NCBI GenBank assembly: GCA_044223805.1
Contig: JBGALP010000001.1
Coordinates: 1-64,000, forward strand
Direction of reading: 5' to 3'
DNA from: Agriterribacter sp044223805
GTDB lineage: Bacteria; Bacteroidota; Bacteroidia; Chitinophagales; Chitinophagaceae
Length of the DNA stretch: 64,000 nucleotides
Shown here: positions 52,969-61,655 of the stretch, one piece after another
Layout: each line of letters begins with the position of its first letter
How positions within the stretch are numbered: the stretch's first letter is position 1
Made by a program: the position numbers and the translations under genes
The notes under the pieces: model-generated
Seen by the model: only the letters and a program-made list of their open reading frames with translations
Databases searched by the model: none
What the model was told of the DNA's origin: nothing

Positions 52969-53043
52969 ATGAAAAAGCTAAAGCAAATAATTATTAAACT
53001 GTTTAAAGCAATTTTCATTCGCAAGAAAGATTGCTGCAAATAA
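52969..53043 (+). CDS. 24-residue peptide with C-terminal Cys-Cys
   Basis: An ATG at 52969 opens a 24-codon frame ending in TAA at 53041. The product begins MKKLKQIIIKLFKAIF, a basic amphipathic helix, and ends IRKKDCCK. It is 5 bp after the haem-protein gene and 11 bp before the CopB-type ATPase gene, on the same strand, so it fits the operon. The paired cysteines and basic helix suggest a small metal-binding or membrane-associated peptide. It is too short to identify by homology. Confidence 0.5.
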   Translation: MKKLKQIIIKLFKAIFIRKKDCCK

Positions 53044-53054
53044 AACTTTTAGGT

Positions 53055-55163
53055 ATGCAAAAATTCACTTGTCCCATGCACCCGCAGGTGCTTAAAGACG
53101 AACCCGGCAAATGCCCTCTTTGTGGTATGGATTTAGTGCCGTTAGGTAATGGTATGCAGCAATCGCACAGCAGCCACAATTACAATGAACATAACAAACA
53201 GCCAGATAGCGGGTACAATAAACATGAAGGTCATCACACAAGCGATTTTCTTAAACGATTTTGGATATGTCTTGCTCTTGCCATTCCAGTCCTTTTACTA
53301 TCGCACATGATACAGCAATGGCTTGGCTTTAGCATTAGTTTTAAAGGCAGTGAATATGTGTTGCTGATATTGAGCAGCATTATCTATTTCTATGGCGGTA
53401 TGCCTTTTTTCAAAGGAATGATTGGCGAAATAAAAGCCAAAGCAATAGGCATGATGACATTGGTGGCATTAGCCATTTCCGTTGCATTCATATACAGTGT
53501 AGCTGTTGTATTTGGATTGCAGGGTATGGATTTCTTTTGGGAACTGGCAACCCTGATTGACATAATGCTGCTGGGGCATTGGCTGGAAATGCGTTCTCAA
53601 ATGACAGCTTCCCGTGCATTGCAATCGTTAGTAGCATTATTGCCCAATGATGTTATTATTGAAAAAAATGGCGAAGCAGTTAAAATTAAATTAGATGAAC
53701 TGAAAAATGATGATACCATTATCGTTAAGCCGGGCGAAAAAATTGCCGCCGATGGGTTGGTACTGGAAGGAAAATCTTCTGTAAATGAAAGTATGCTTAC
53801 TGGCGAAAGTGTTCCCGTAAAAAAAGAACTGAATGCAAAAGTAATTGCAGGCTCTATCAATGGTGATGGTGTTTTAAAAGTAAAAGCGACAGGCGTGGGT
53901 AAAGATAGTTATCTGAACAAAGTAATCAATTTGGTTCAGGATGCACAGGCAGCAAAATCAAATACACAAAACCTTGCCGATAAGGTTGCTAAATGGCTTA
54001 CCTATGTTGCTATTTTTGTTGGCGTAGCAACTTTTATTTACTGGTATAGTACAGGCAATGGAATGTCGTTTGCTTTGGAAAGAATGGTAACGGTAATGGT
54101 AACGGCTTGCCCTCACGCCTTAGGTGTAGCCATTCCATTAGTAGTTGCTATTTCAACTACCCTCTCTGCAACAAACGGTTTGCTTATCCGCAACCGCACA
54201 GCTTTTGAAACCACCAGAAAATTATCAACCATCATTTTTGATAAAACAGGTACGCTTACCAAAGGCTCGCATGCTGTGCAAAAAATAATTCCGCTATCCA
54301 ATAAATACAATGCAGATGAAATTATTCAGTATGCAGCAGCCGTTCAGCAAAATTCCGAACACCATATTGCAAAAGGTGTAATGATTTTTTTGAAAGAAAA
54401 GAATTTGCCTTTATGGAAGTCAGAGAATTTTCAATACATACAGGGCATTGGTGTTACCGGAATGGTGAATGGCAAAACGGTTGTTGCAGCAGGTCCGAAT
54501 TATTTTAGTACGAAAAACATCTCATTGCCAAACATACCAACAGAAATAAATCAGGATGTAGAAACAGTAAATTTTGTTTTAATAGATAACAAACCTGCCG
54601 GTATCATTACATTAGCCGACAGCATCCGTGAAGGTTCGCAACATGCTATTGACGATTTAAAGAAAATGAATATTAAATCATTTTTGCTAACAGGCGATAA
54701 CGAAAAAATTGCTGCAGCAGTAAGCAATCAGTTAGGCATGGACGGTTATTTAGCCAATGTACTACCACATCAAAAGCAGGAGAAGTTAAAAGAATTTCAA
54801 GATAAAGGCGAAACGGTTGCCATGACCGGCGATGGTGTGAATGATGCACCCGCACTGGCACAGGCAGATGTGGGAATAGCCGTAGGCTCAGGCACTGATG
54901 TGGCGGCAGAAACAGCCGATATTATTCTTGTTAACAGCGATCCGAAAGATGTAGCAAAAATGATTGATTTCGGAAAACGTACTTACAGCAAAATGGTACA
55001 AAACCTTATTTGGGCTGTTGGCTATAATGTAATAGCCATACCGCTTGCGGCAGGTGTATTGTTCCCGAAATTTATTCTAAGCCCTGCAATGGGTGCGGTG
55101 CTGATGAGTGTAAGCACTATTGTTGTGGCTATTAATGCAAGTCTTTTAAAACTTAAAAAGTAA
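53055..55163 (+). CDS. copB: CopB-type Cu/Ag P1B ATPase with HMBD
   Basis: The 702-residue ATPase (ATG at 53055, MQKFTCPMHPQV) should export copper or silver. It has an N-terminal HMBD (PGKCPLCGMDL), a His-rich segment (HSSHNYNEHNKQ, HEGHH), TGES (about 247), the transport motif TACPHALGVAIP with CPH instead of CPC (about 351), DKTGT (about 395) and GDGVNDAP (about 592). CPH marks group P1B-3, Cu(II)/Ag(I) pumps. It is 3 bp before the oxidase gene. Confidence 0.95.
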   Translation: MQKFTCPMHPQVLKDEPGKCPLCGMDLVPLGNGMQQSHSSHNYNEHNKQPDSGYNKHEGHHTSDFLKRFWICLALAIPVLLLSHMIQQWLGFSISFKGSEYVLLILSSIIYFYGGMPFFKGMIGEIKAKAIGMMTLVALAISVAFIYSVAVVFGLQGMDFFWELATLIDIMLLGHWLEMRSQMTASRALQSLVALLPNDVIIEKNGEAVKIKLDELKNDDTIIVKPGEKIAADGLVLEGKSSVNESMLTGESVPVKKELNAKVIAGSINGDGVLKVKATGVGKDSYLNKVINLVQDAQAAKSNTQNLADKVAKWLTYVAIFVGVATFIYWYSTGNGMSFALERMVTVMVTACPHALGVAIPLVVAISTTLSATNGLLIRNRTAFETTRKLSTIIFDKTGTLTKGSHAVQKIIPLSNKYNADEIIQYAAAVQQNSEHHIAKGVMIFLKEKNLPLWKSENFQYIQGIGVTGMVNGKTVVAAGPNYFSTKNISLPNIPTEINQDVETVNFVLIDNKPAGIITLADSIREGSQHAIDDLKKMNIKSFLLTGDNEKIAAAVSNQLGMDGYLANVLPHQKQEKLKEFQDKGETVAMTGDGVNDAPALAQADVGIAVGSGTDVAAETADIILVNSDPKDVAKMIDFGKRTYSKMVQNLIWAVGYNVIAIPLAAGVLFPKFILSPAMGAVLMSVSTIVVAINASLLKLKK

Positions 55164-55166
55164 ACA

Positions 55167-57941
55167 ATGAAAAAAATATTTTTAATAGCATTACTTATTT
55201 CAATAACTACTGAAATAGTGCGGGCACAAACAACAGAAACATATTACACCTGTGTAATGCACCCCGAAATTCATGCAAGCAAACCGGGAAAATGCCCAAA
55301 ATGTGGTATGGATTTGTATAAAAAAACAGTTACGGTCAAAAAGTCTGTTGCAAAACCTAAGCAGGAAAATAATATGGGTAATATGCCAATGCCTTCAAAA
55401 GACACAATGAAGAAAATGGACAATATGCCTACTATGAAGGATACCTTAACTCCAAAACAAACCACAGTTTATAAAGACACAACAGAAATGTATTACACTT
55501 GTGTAATGCACCCGGAAATACATTCGCCTAAACCTGGCAACTGCCCGAAATGTGGAATGAAACTGGTAAAAGAGAAGCCAAAAGAAAGCCATGAAAATAT
55601 GCAGGCAAGCGATAGCGCCAATAAAATGAAAGGCATGGATATGGGGACTTCAAAAATGGAAAACATGAACATGGGCAATACTGATGCTACAATGGAAAAT
55701 ATTAAAGTGGCAAAAGCAAACCTTGGGCTTATAAAAACCCTTCCTGCACAATCCCCGCCTCATACAGTACGTTACGACTTGTACATTACCGATACTATTG
55801 TAACATTCGGCGGAAAAAAGAAGCGGGCAATAGCCGTTAACGGGCAAATACCTATGCCCACACTTACATTTACCGAAGGCGACACGGCAGAAATTGTAGT
55901 ACACAATGAACTAAACGAAAAAACAGCGCTGCACTGGCACGGATTGTTTTTGCCCAATAAAGAAGATGGCGTGCCATACCTTACGCAAATGCCCATAAAA
56001 CCTCATTCAACCTATACTTATCGTTTTCCCATTGTCCAGCATGGCACGCATTGGTACCATAGCCATTTCGGGCTACAGGAACAAATTGGCATGTATGGTG
56101 CATTTATCATGAACAAAAGAAATGAATGGGATATACCCACCATACCGGTTGTATTAAGCGAATGGACAAACATGAAGCCCGAAGAAGTACAACGTAGCCT
56201 GCATGCAGCCACTGACTGGTTCGCTATAAAAAAAGGCACCACTCAAAGTTATACTGAGGCCATACGTACAGGGCATTTTAAAAATAAAATTACTAACGAG
56301 TGGAAACGTATGACAGCTATGGATGTAAGCGATGTTTACTATGATAAATTTTTGATCAATGGTAAAAATCAAAACGAGCAGCCGCAGTTCAAAGCGGGTG
56401 ATAAGGTACGGCTCCGCATAGCCAATGGCGGTGCATCGTCTTATTTTTGGCTGACCTATTCCGGTGGAAAAATTACGGTAGTGGCAACCGATGGCAATGA
56501 TGTAGAACCTGTAGAAGTAGACAGGCTTATTATTGCGGTTTCAGAAACATATGATGTTGTAGTTACTATTCCCGAAAACAAAAGTTATGAGTTTTTGGTA
56601 ACACCAGAGGATAGAACAAAATCGGCCTCTCTATGGCTTGGCAGCGGAGAGAAGGTGCATGCTACCAAATTGCCTACATTGAAATATTTTGCCGGTATGA
56701 AAATGATGAATGACATGATGGACATGAAAGGCGATTTGGTACCAATGAAAGGCATGGAAATGCGCAACCAAATAATGGACATGAATACTGTTATGTACCC
56801 TGAAATAACCGGCCCCGAAGAAACAAAGGGCAACAAGAAAAAAGATACGGCAAAAGGGGACAGTATGGATGGAATGGATATGGCAACAACATCTGATATT
56901 GTAACCCTTAATTATGATATGCTCCGTGATCCAAATAAAACAACGCTTCGCCCCGGGCCATTAAAAGAATTGCATTTTACACTTACTGGAAATATGAACC
57001 GTTATGTGTGGAGCCTCGACAATAAAGTGGTTTCTGAAGCAGATAGAATATTGATAAAAAAAGGCGAGAATGTAAGGCTCATCCTTTATAACAACAGCAT
57101 GATGCGCCATCCTATGCACCTGCACGGCCACGATTTCAGGGTAATTAACAGCCAAGGTGAATATGCCCCTATGAAGAATATTATTGACATGATGCCGATG
57201 GAAAGGGATACAATCGAATTTGCGGCAACAGAGCCTGGAGGGGATTGGTTTTTTCACTGCCATATTCTTTACCACATGATGAGTGGCATGGGCAGGGTTT
57301 TCAGGTACGACAACAATTTGCCCAATCCCGAAATATCAAATCCGAAACTGGCCCAACGTAAATTATTTGCAGATGACCGGATGATACACCCAATGGCAAA
57401 AGTAAGTTTGGAAAGTAACGGAAGTGATGGGGAAATTATGTTTGCCAATACAAGATACCGATTGCAAACGGAATGGCGTATAGGTCTGAAGGAACATCAT
57501 GGCTATGAAAGTGAAAGTCATTTTGGAAGATATCTTGGCAAAATGCAGTGGCTGTTTCCATACATCGGCTGGGACTTTCGCAAACGCATTCTGGATATTC
57601 CGAATGAAAAAAATTTGTTCGGACAGTTGCTGGCGCCTAAGAAAAATTTGTTCGGGCAAACCAATACAAAAAACTTCCGACAGGTTATTCATGCAGGCGT
57701 TGAATATACACTTCCTATGCTCATCATAGCTGACGGATCTGTTGATAGCGAAGGGAAATTCCGTTTTCAGTTAAAAAGAGAAGATATCCCCCTATCAAAA
57801 CGCTTACGGTTCAATTTCATGGCCAATACTGATAAGGAATACATGTTTGGATTTAGGTATATCGTTACCAAATACTTTAATCTTTCTACTCACTTTGATA
57901 GCGATATGGAGCTTGGTGCAGGCATTACATTCACTTACTAA
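55167..57941 (+). CDS. copA: HMBD-HMBD-multicopper oxidase-CopB outer-membrane fusion
   Basis: The 924-residue exported protein has a signal peptide (cleavage near VRAQTT), two HMBDs (about 29-50 and 110-131), a Met-rich linker (MGNMPMPSKDTMKKMDNMPTMKDT region), a CopA-type multicopper oxidase (about 195-725) and a C-terminal beta-barrel domain like CopB (about 740-924). Oxidase copper ligands are HWHG (about 255), HWYHSH (about 294), HPMHLHGH (about 647) and HCHILYH (about 696). The end VTKYFNLSTHFDSDMELGAGITFTY closes a barrel. It likely oxidises Cu(I) at the outer membrane. CopA and CopB are usually separate proteins. Confidence 0.92.
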   Translation: MKKIFLIALLISITTEIVRAQTTETYYTCVMHPEIHASKPGKCPKCGMDLYKKTVTVKKSVAKPKQENNMGNMPMPSKDTMKKMDNMPTMKDTLTPKQTTVYKDTTEMYYTCVMHPEIHSPKPGNCPKCGMKLVKEKPKESHENMQASDSANKMKGMDMGTSKMENMNMGNTDATMENIKVAKANLGLIKTLPAQSPPHTVRYDLYITDTIVTFGGKKKRAIAVNGQIPMPTLTFTEGDTAEIVVHNELNEKTALHWHGLFLPNKEDGVPYLTQMPIKPHSTYTYRFPIVQHGTHWYHSHFGLQEQIGMYGAFIMNKRNEWDIPTIPVVLSEWTNMKPEEVQRSLHAATDWFAIKKGTTQSYTEAIRTGHFKNKITNEWKRMTAMDVSDVYYDKFLINGKNQNEQPQFKAGDKVRLRIANGGASSYFWLTYSGGKITVVATDGNDVEPVEVDRLIIAVSETYDVVVTIPENKSYEFLVTPEDRTKSASLWLGSGEKVHATKLPTLKYFAGMKMMNDMMDMKGDLVPMKGMEMRNQIMDMNTVMYPEITGPEETKGNKKKDTAKGDSMDGMDMATTSDIVTLNYDMLRDPNKTTLRPGPLKELHFTLTGNMNRYVWSLDNKVVSEADRILIKKGENVRLILYNNSMMRHPMHLHGHDFRVINSQGEYAPMKNIIDMMPMERDTIEFAATEPGGDWFFHCHILYHMMSGMGRVFRYDNNLPNPEISNPKLAQRKLFADDRMIHPMAKVSLESNGSDGEIMFANTRYRLQTEWRIGLKEHHGYESESHFGRYLGKMQWLFPYIGWDFRKRILDIPNEKNLFGQLLAPKKNLFGQTNTKNFRQVIHAGVEYTLPMLIIADGSVDSEGKFRFQLKREDIPLSKRLRFNFMANTDKEYMFGFRYIVTKYFNLSTHFDSDMELGAGITFTY

Positions 57942-57978
57942 AAACTTAACTTATTCTATGATACAATGATAAATCCAG

Positions 57979-58011
57979 AAGCCCCTATTTCCTTAAAGAA
58001 AACAGGGGCTT
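57979..58011 (+). terminator. Hairpin terminator after copper operon
   Basis: AAGCCCCT (57979-57986) pairs with AGGGGCTT (58004-58011) around a 17-nt loop, 38 bp after the last copper gene. A clear T run is lacking, so termination may be weak or need a factor. Confidence 0.6.
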
Positions 58012-58152
58012 ACCCTTTACCATTCATAAACCCGAATATAAAACAAAGCAAAATTGACCCGAGTAGCTTAGTGCAGCCATTTTTACCTTTCTACTAAAAG
58101 GAGTTTTAGTGAATACACCGCCTCTCTCAATTATTTAAATTTCTCGCTGTGA

Positions 58153-58296
58153 GCGTCTTTTTCACTATTACGTAAAAATGGTGACATCATTCATTTTACT
58201 CCCAAAGAAGTAAACGCTTTTCGGAAATGGGTAGAGAAAAATAACATACTTAAATATAAGGTCAGAGGAAGTATGGATAACACAAAGAAAAGTTGA
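58153..58296 (+). pseudogene. Possible gene remnant without start codon
   Basis: A frame open from stop to stop reads ASFSLLRKNGDIIHFTPKEVNAFRK and on for 48 codons, ending SMDNTKKS. The composition looks protein-like but there is no initiating ATG, GTG or TTG at a proper place. It lies in the 433-bp gap 57942-58374 with the terminator as the only other feature. It may be the tail of a decayed gene at the cargo/backbone junction. Confidence 0.25.
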
Positions 58297-58374
58297 AATA
58301 AAACACAAATGAAAGCCATTTGAAAAGTCAGAATGCATAGTCTTTATTCACTCCCCAAATGGCTCCGACGTAAT

Positions 58375-58662
58375 TTACTTAGCGTTAAAAGATTTTAACT
58401 TCTCACTGAGTTCGGTCAAGTCTGCTTTGGTAAGATAATCGTCCGCAATCCTTTGTAATTCCTGCAAGGTTTCCTGTGGAATACTCTCCAGCAAACCGGA
58501 TGATTTATCATCATCCTTTGTAGATAATCCACGCCTAATAACACTATGCAAAAGCAATACGTTCTTACGTGAAATTCTCATATCAATCTTCACTGTTTCA
58601 TTCATGCCAGGGATACTTAAAATAGTATCATATACTTTGGCCACATCACTTGTCGTCAACAT
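58375..58662 (-). CDS. Small conserved ICE protein, unknown function
   Basis: The 95-residue protein (ATG at 58662; a GTG lies 6 bp upstream) is helical, with MLTTSDVAKVYDTILSIPGMNETVKIDMRISRKNVLLLHSVIRRGL then a Glu/Leu-rich end. I recall near-identical proteins beside the mobilisation genes of Bacteroidota elements, without known function. It is divergent from the primase gene; the 157 bp between hold no gene. Confidence 0.6.
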   Translation of the reverse strand: MLTTSDVAKVYDTILSIPGMNETVKIDMRISRKNVLLLHSVIRRGLSTKDDDKSSGLLESIPQETLQELQRIADDYLTKADLTELSEKLKSFNAK

Positions 58663-58819
58663 AATCACAAGGTTTTAATTTGAATAATATTTGCTACACA
58701 AAAATAATTTATAGCATCGTTCCCATCCCCATCAAAATATGATGAGGATAGGTTGAAGCGATACCTGCTGTTTAACTTCGCCCTGTTAAAATGAATTGTA
58801 AAATTGAAAATGTGTCGTT

Positions 58820-59716
58820 ATGGATTTCAGGAACAAGAGGCTTTCTATTGAAGAAGCCAAACAAATGGACATGGTTGGTTACCTGAGCAGATTAGGTTAC
58901 GAGCCATCAAAAATAAGGAAGAGTGATTACTGGTATTGCTCCCCGTTACGGGACGAGAAAACGCCGTCTTTCAAGGTCAACCGAAGACTAAACCAGTGGT
59001 ATGATCATGGCCTCGGTAAAGGAGGCAACATCGTTGACTTTGGCATCCTGTATCATGGTTGTAGCGTTTCCGATTTGCTCCAAAAACTGAGCAGTAATCT
59101 TTCCTTTCAAAAGCCCATCCTTCACCAGCCTGTTACCCAACATGAACCGGAAAAGCAGATAAAGATTTTAGGGGATTTTATGCTTTCCTCCAGTGCACTA
59201 TTGAACTACCTGAAACAACGCCGCATACCTGTTGACATTGCCGACCGCTATTGCCGGGAAGTCAGGTATCAACTGAATGATAAAACCTATTATGGCATCG
59301 GCTTCAAAAATGATTCCGGCGGTTTTGAAATCCGCAATCCATACTTCAAAGCAAGCAGCTCGCCAAAGGCAATTACAACCATTGATAACAACGCAAACGA
59401 GGTCATCGTTTTTGAAGGCTTTACGGACTTCCTTTCCTTTAAGGCAATTCACCCAAACGAACCCGAAGACCGCTTTGATTTTGTAATGCTGAACTCTGTA
59501 TCCTTCTTTGAAACAGCACGCTCTTTTATGGAAAAACATGAGACTATAAGATTGTACTTAGACAGAGATGCCGCCGGACAAAATTACAGCCGTTATGCAC
59601 TTTCACTATGCAATAGATACAAGGACGAGAGCAACCTCTATCAAAACCAGAAGGACTTCAATGATTGGCTTGTCAATGTTGGCAAACAACAAAGAAAACA
59701 TCAAATCAGAAATTGA
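58820..59716 (+). CDS. CHC2/Toprim primase-like mobilisation protein
   Basis: The 298-residue protein has an N-terminal zinc-finger primase-like region (DYWYCSPLRDEKTPSFKVNRRLNQWYDHGLGKGGNIVDF, about 36-74) and a Toprim region (VIVFEGFTDFLSF at about 195; LYLDRDAAGQNYSRYAL at about 246). It probably synthesises a primer on transferred single-stranded DNA. Only part of the usual Cys/His set of CHC2 is visible. The oriT candidate lies immediately downstream. Confidence 0.85.
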   Translation: MDFRNKRLSIEEAKQMDMVGYLSRLGYEPSKIRKSDYWYCSPLRDEKTPSFKVNRRLNQWYDHGLGKGGNIVDFGILYHGCSVSDLLQKLSSNLSFQKPILHQPVTQHEPEKQIKILGDFMLSSSALLNYLKQRRIPVDIADRYCREVRYQLNDKTYYGIGFKNDSGGFEIRNPYFKASSSPKAITTIDNNANEVIVFEGFTDFLSFKAIHPNEPEDRFDFVMLNSVSFFETARSFMEKHETIRLYLDRDAAGQNYSRYALSLCNRYKDESNLYQNQKDFNDWLVNVGKQQRKHQIRN

Positions 59717-59828
59717 AATAAATAACAGCCTATTGAAAGAATTGCTTTAGTTGACTTTAAAAGTCTTAGCTTCTTTTCGTATGCTGGAAGCCTTTCAAGT
59801 GTCTTTAAGATATTTCAAAGGCAGAAAG

Positions 59829-59911
59829 ATTGCAACGTTCCTGCAATCGGCCAGATGAACGGTTGTTAAACAACCGGATCTGGCTGCCCATCACTCGGAA
59901 CTCGTGGGCAG
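59829..59911. other. Candidate origin of transfer (three adjacent hairpins)
   Basis: Three inverted repeats follow in order: ATTGCA (59829-59834)/TGCAAT (59842-59847); GCCAGAT (59850-59856)/ATCTGGC (59878-59884) enclosing CGGTTGTT (59860-59867)/AACAACCG (59869-59876); and CTGCCCA (59884-59890)/TGGGCAG (59905-59911). The block is in the 243-bp gap between the primase gene and the relaxosome genes, where oriT is expected. The gap has no other gene. The nick site cannot be placed from sequence alone. Confidence 0.7.
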
Positions 59912-59959
59912 GGCGTCTGAAAGTTGAAATTGAATTTGAAAATGTGAAAATGAATCGTG

Positions 59960-60349
59960 ATGAAAGGACAAAACACAAACAGGACACGCATCATCGGATT
60001 GCGATTAACGACTGATGAGTATTCAAAAGTTGAGAAGAAATGGAAGGCTTCCACCTGCCGAAAATTAAGTGATTATGTGCGTCGCAGCTTGTTTGAAAAG
60101 CCCATCGTAACAACCTATCGTAACAGTTCGCAGGATGACTTAATGACAGAACTCACCCGTCTTCGAGGTGAGCTGAATGCTGTTGGAAACAACTTTAACC
60201 AGGCCGTAAAAAAGCTGCACACACTTAGCCAGATAGCAGAATTTAAAAGCTGGTTGATAGCTTATGAAGTGGAGAAAAAAATTCTTAGCAATAAGGTGGA
60301 TGAGGTCAGGAATAACATCAAAAAATTACTGGAAATATGGTTGCAGTGA
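59960..60349 (+). CDS. Relaxosome accessory protein (MobC/BmgB-like)
   Basis: The 129-residue protein (ATG at 59960; a GTG precedes it) has a ribbon-helix-helix-like N-terminus (RTRIIGLRLTTDEYSKVEKKWKASTCRKLSDYVRRSLFEKPI) and the MobC-type block LTRLRGELNAVGNNFNQAVKKLHTL. It binds oriT and helps the relaxase. It overlaps the relaxase gene by 13 bp and lies 48 bp after the hairpin block. Confidence 0.88.
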   Translation: MKGQNTNRTRIIGLRLTTDEYSKVEKKWKASTCRKLSDYVRRSLFEKPIVTTYRNSSQDDLMTELTRLRGELNAVGNNFNQAVKKLHTLSQIAEFKSWLIAYEVEKKILSNKVDEVRNNIKKLLEIWLQ

Positions 60350-61644
60350 TCAAGCCCAGCCACTCTATGCACCGTATTTTCAATTACAATGAGAACAAGG
60401 TAAAAGAAGGTGTGGCGAAGTGTATCGGGGCAGAAAATTTCCCCCTGAATGCGGATGAAATGGGCTTGAAAATTAAGTTGGGCTACCTGCTGAAACGGAT
60501 GCAGTTGAATGAGAATGTTAAACGAAGTACCGTACATATCTCGCTCAACTTTGACCCTTCAGAAACACACCTGAATAATGATAAATTGATGGGGATTGCC
60601 AAAGTCTATATGCAGAAATTAGGCTTTGGCCAGCAGCCATATTTAGTATATCAGCACCACGATGCCGGTCATCCACACATCCACTTAGTTACTACAAATA
60701 TTCAGTCTAATGGTAATCGTATTGACCTGCATCACCTGGGCATTCGTAAATCTGAACCAGCACGTAAAGAGATTGAAAAAATGTTTGGCCTTGTGGTAGC
60801 AGACGCTTGTGCAAGGCGTGAAGCATTCCGGCTCAAACCGGTTGATGTAAAGAAAGTGCAATACGGTCGTACAGAAACCAAAAGAGCTATCTCCAATGTG
60901 CTGGATGCTGTTCTACAAAAATATAATTATACCAGTCTGCCAGAGCTGAACGCTGTATTGAAACAGTATAATGTAATGGCTGATCGTGGTAGTGAAAATT
61001 CAAGAATATTTCAGGGTGGCGGATTGGTTTATCGCATACTGGACGAAGAGGGGAAACCCGTAGGCGTACCCATAAAAGCCAGCGATTTTTATAATACGCC
61101 AACGCTAAAATTCCTGAAAGAACAGTACAGTCTGAATGAACCCAAACGCCAGCCGCTTAAAGCCCGTGTCAGGAATGAAATAGACCGGTTGTTTATCAAG
61201 AAAAAACCATCGCTGAATGAAGTAATCAGCGAACTCCAAAAGAAAGGGATACACGCTGCTTTGCGGCAAAATGAGGCCGGATTGATTTATGGTATTACCT
61301 ACATAGACCATCAATGCAAAGCTGTTTTTAATGGGGGTGATTTGGGCAAACAATACAGTGCCAAAGCCATACAGGAAAGATGTTTGCCGAAAGAAGTTTT
61401 GCGGCAGGATTTGCTGGCGCATCCCCCCGCAAAACAAACCATTGGGTTACACCCGCAGGCTGCCGCTGCGATAGAGACCAAAGTTTTAGAAAATGCCTTT
61501 GAGCCTGCTTCCAATCCCAAAGAAACTGATACCATATTGGATGCCCTTATGCAACCCGAACAGGCGGTTGATTATGTACCCGGACAACTGAAGAAAAAGG
61601 GCAGGAAAAAGAAAAAAAGAAAAAATATTTCAGGTAATCAATAA
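60337..61644 (+). CDS. Relaxase (MOBP-like mobilisation nuclease)
   Basis: The 435-residue relaxase nicks oriT and leads the strand into the recipient. The histidine motif is HHDAGHPHIHLVTTN (about 106-120); other marks are STVHISLNFDPSE and the RTETKRAISNVL region. The C-terminal half is basic with a low-complexity Lys-rich end. It is followed by the coupling protein 12 bp later. The nucleophilic tyrosine is not certain from sequence; Y27 or the N-terminal segment could hold it. Confidence 0.93.
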   Translation: MVAVIKPSHSMHRIFNYNENKVKEGVAKCIGAENFPLNADEMGLKIKLGYLLKRMQLNENVKRSTVHISLNFDPSETHLNNDKLMGIAKVYMQKLGFGQQPYLVYQHHDAGHPHIHLVTTNIQSNGNRIDLHHLGIRKSEPARKEIEKMFGLVVADACARREAFRLKPVDVKKVQYGRTETKRAISNVLDAVLQKYNYTSLPELNAVLKQYNVMADRGSENSRIFQGGGLVYRILDEEGKPVGVPIKASDFYNTPTLKFLKEQYSLNEPKRQPLKARVRNEIDRLFIKKKPSLNEVISELQKKGIHAALRQNEAGLIYGITYIDHQCKAVFNGGDLGKQYSAKAIQERCLPKEVLRQDLLAHPPAKQTIGLHPQAAAAIETKVLENAFEPASNPKETDTILDALMQPEQAVDYVPGQLKKKGRKKKKRKNISGNQ

Positions 61645-61655
61645 AAATTAAAACA

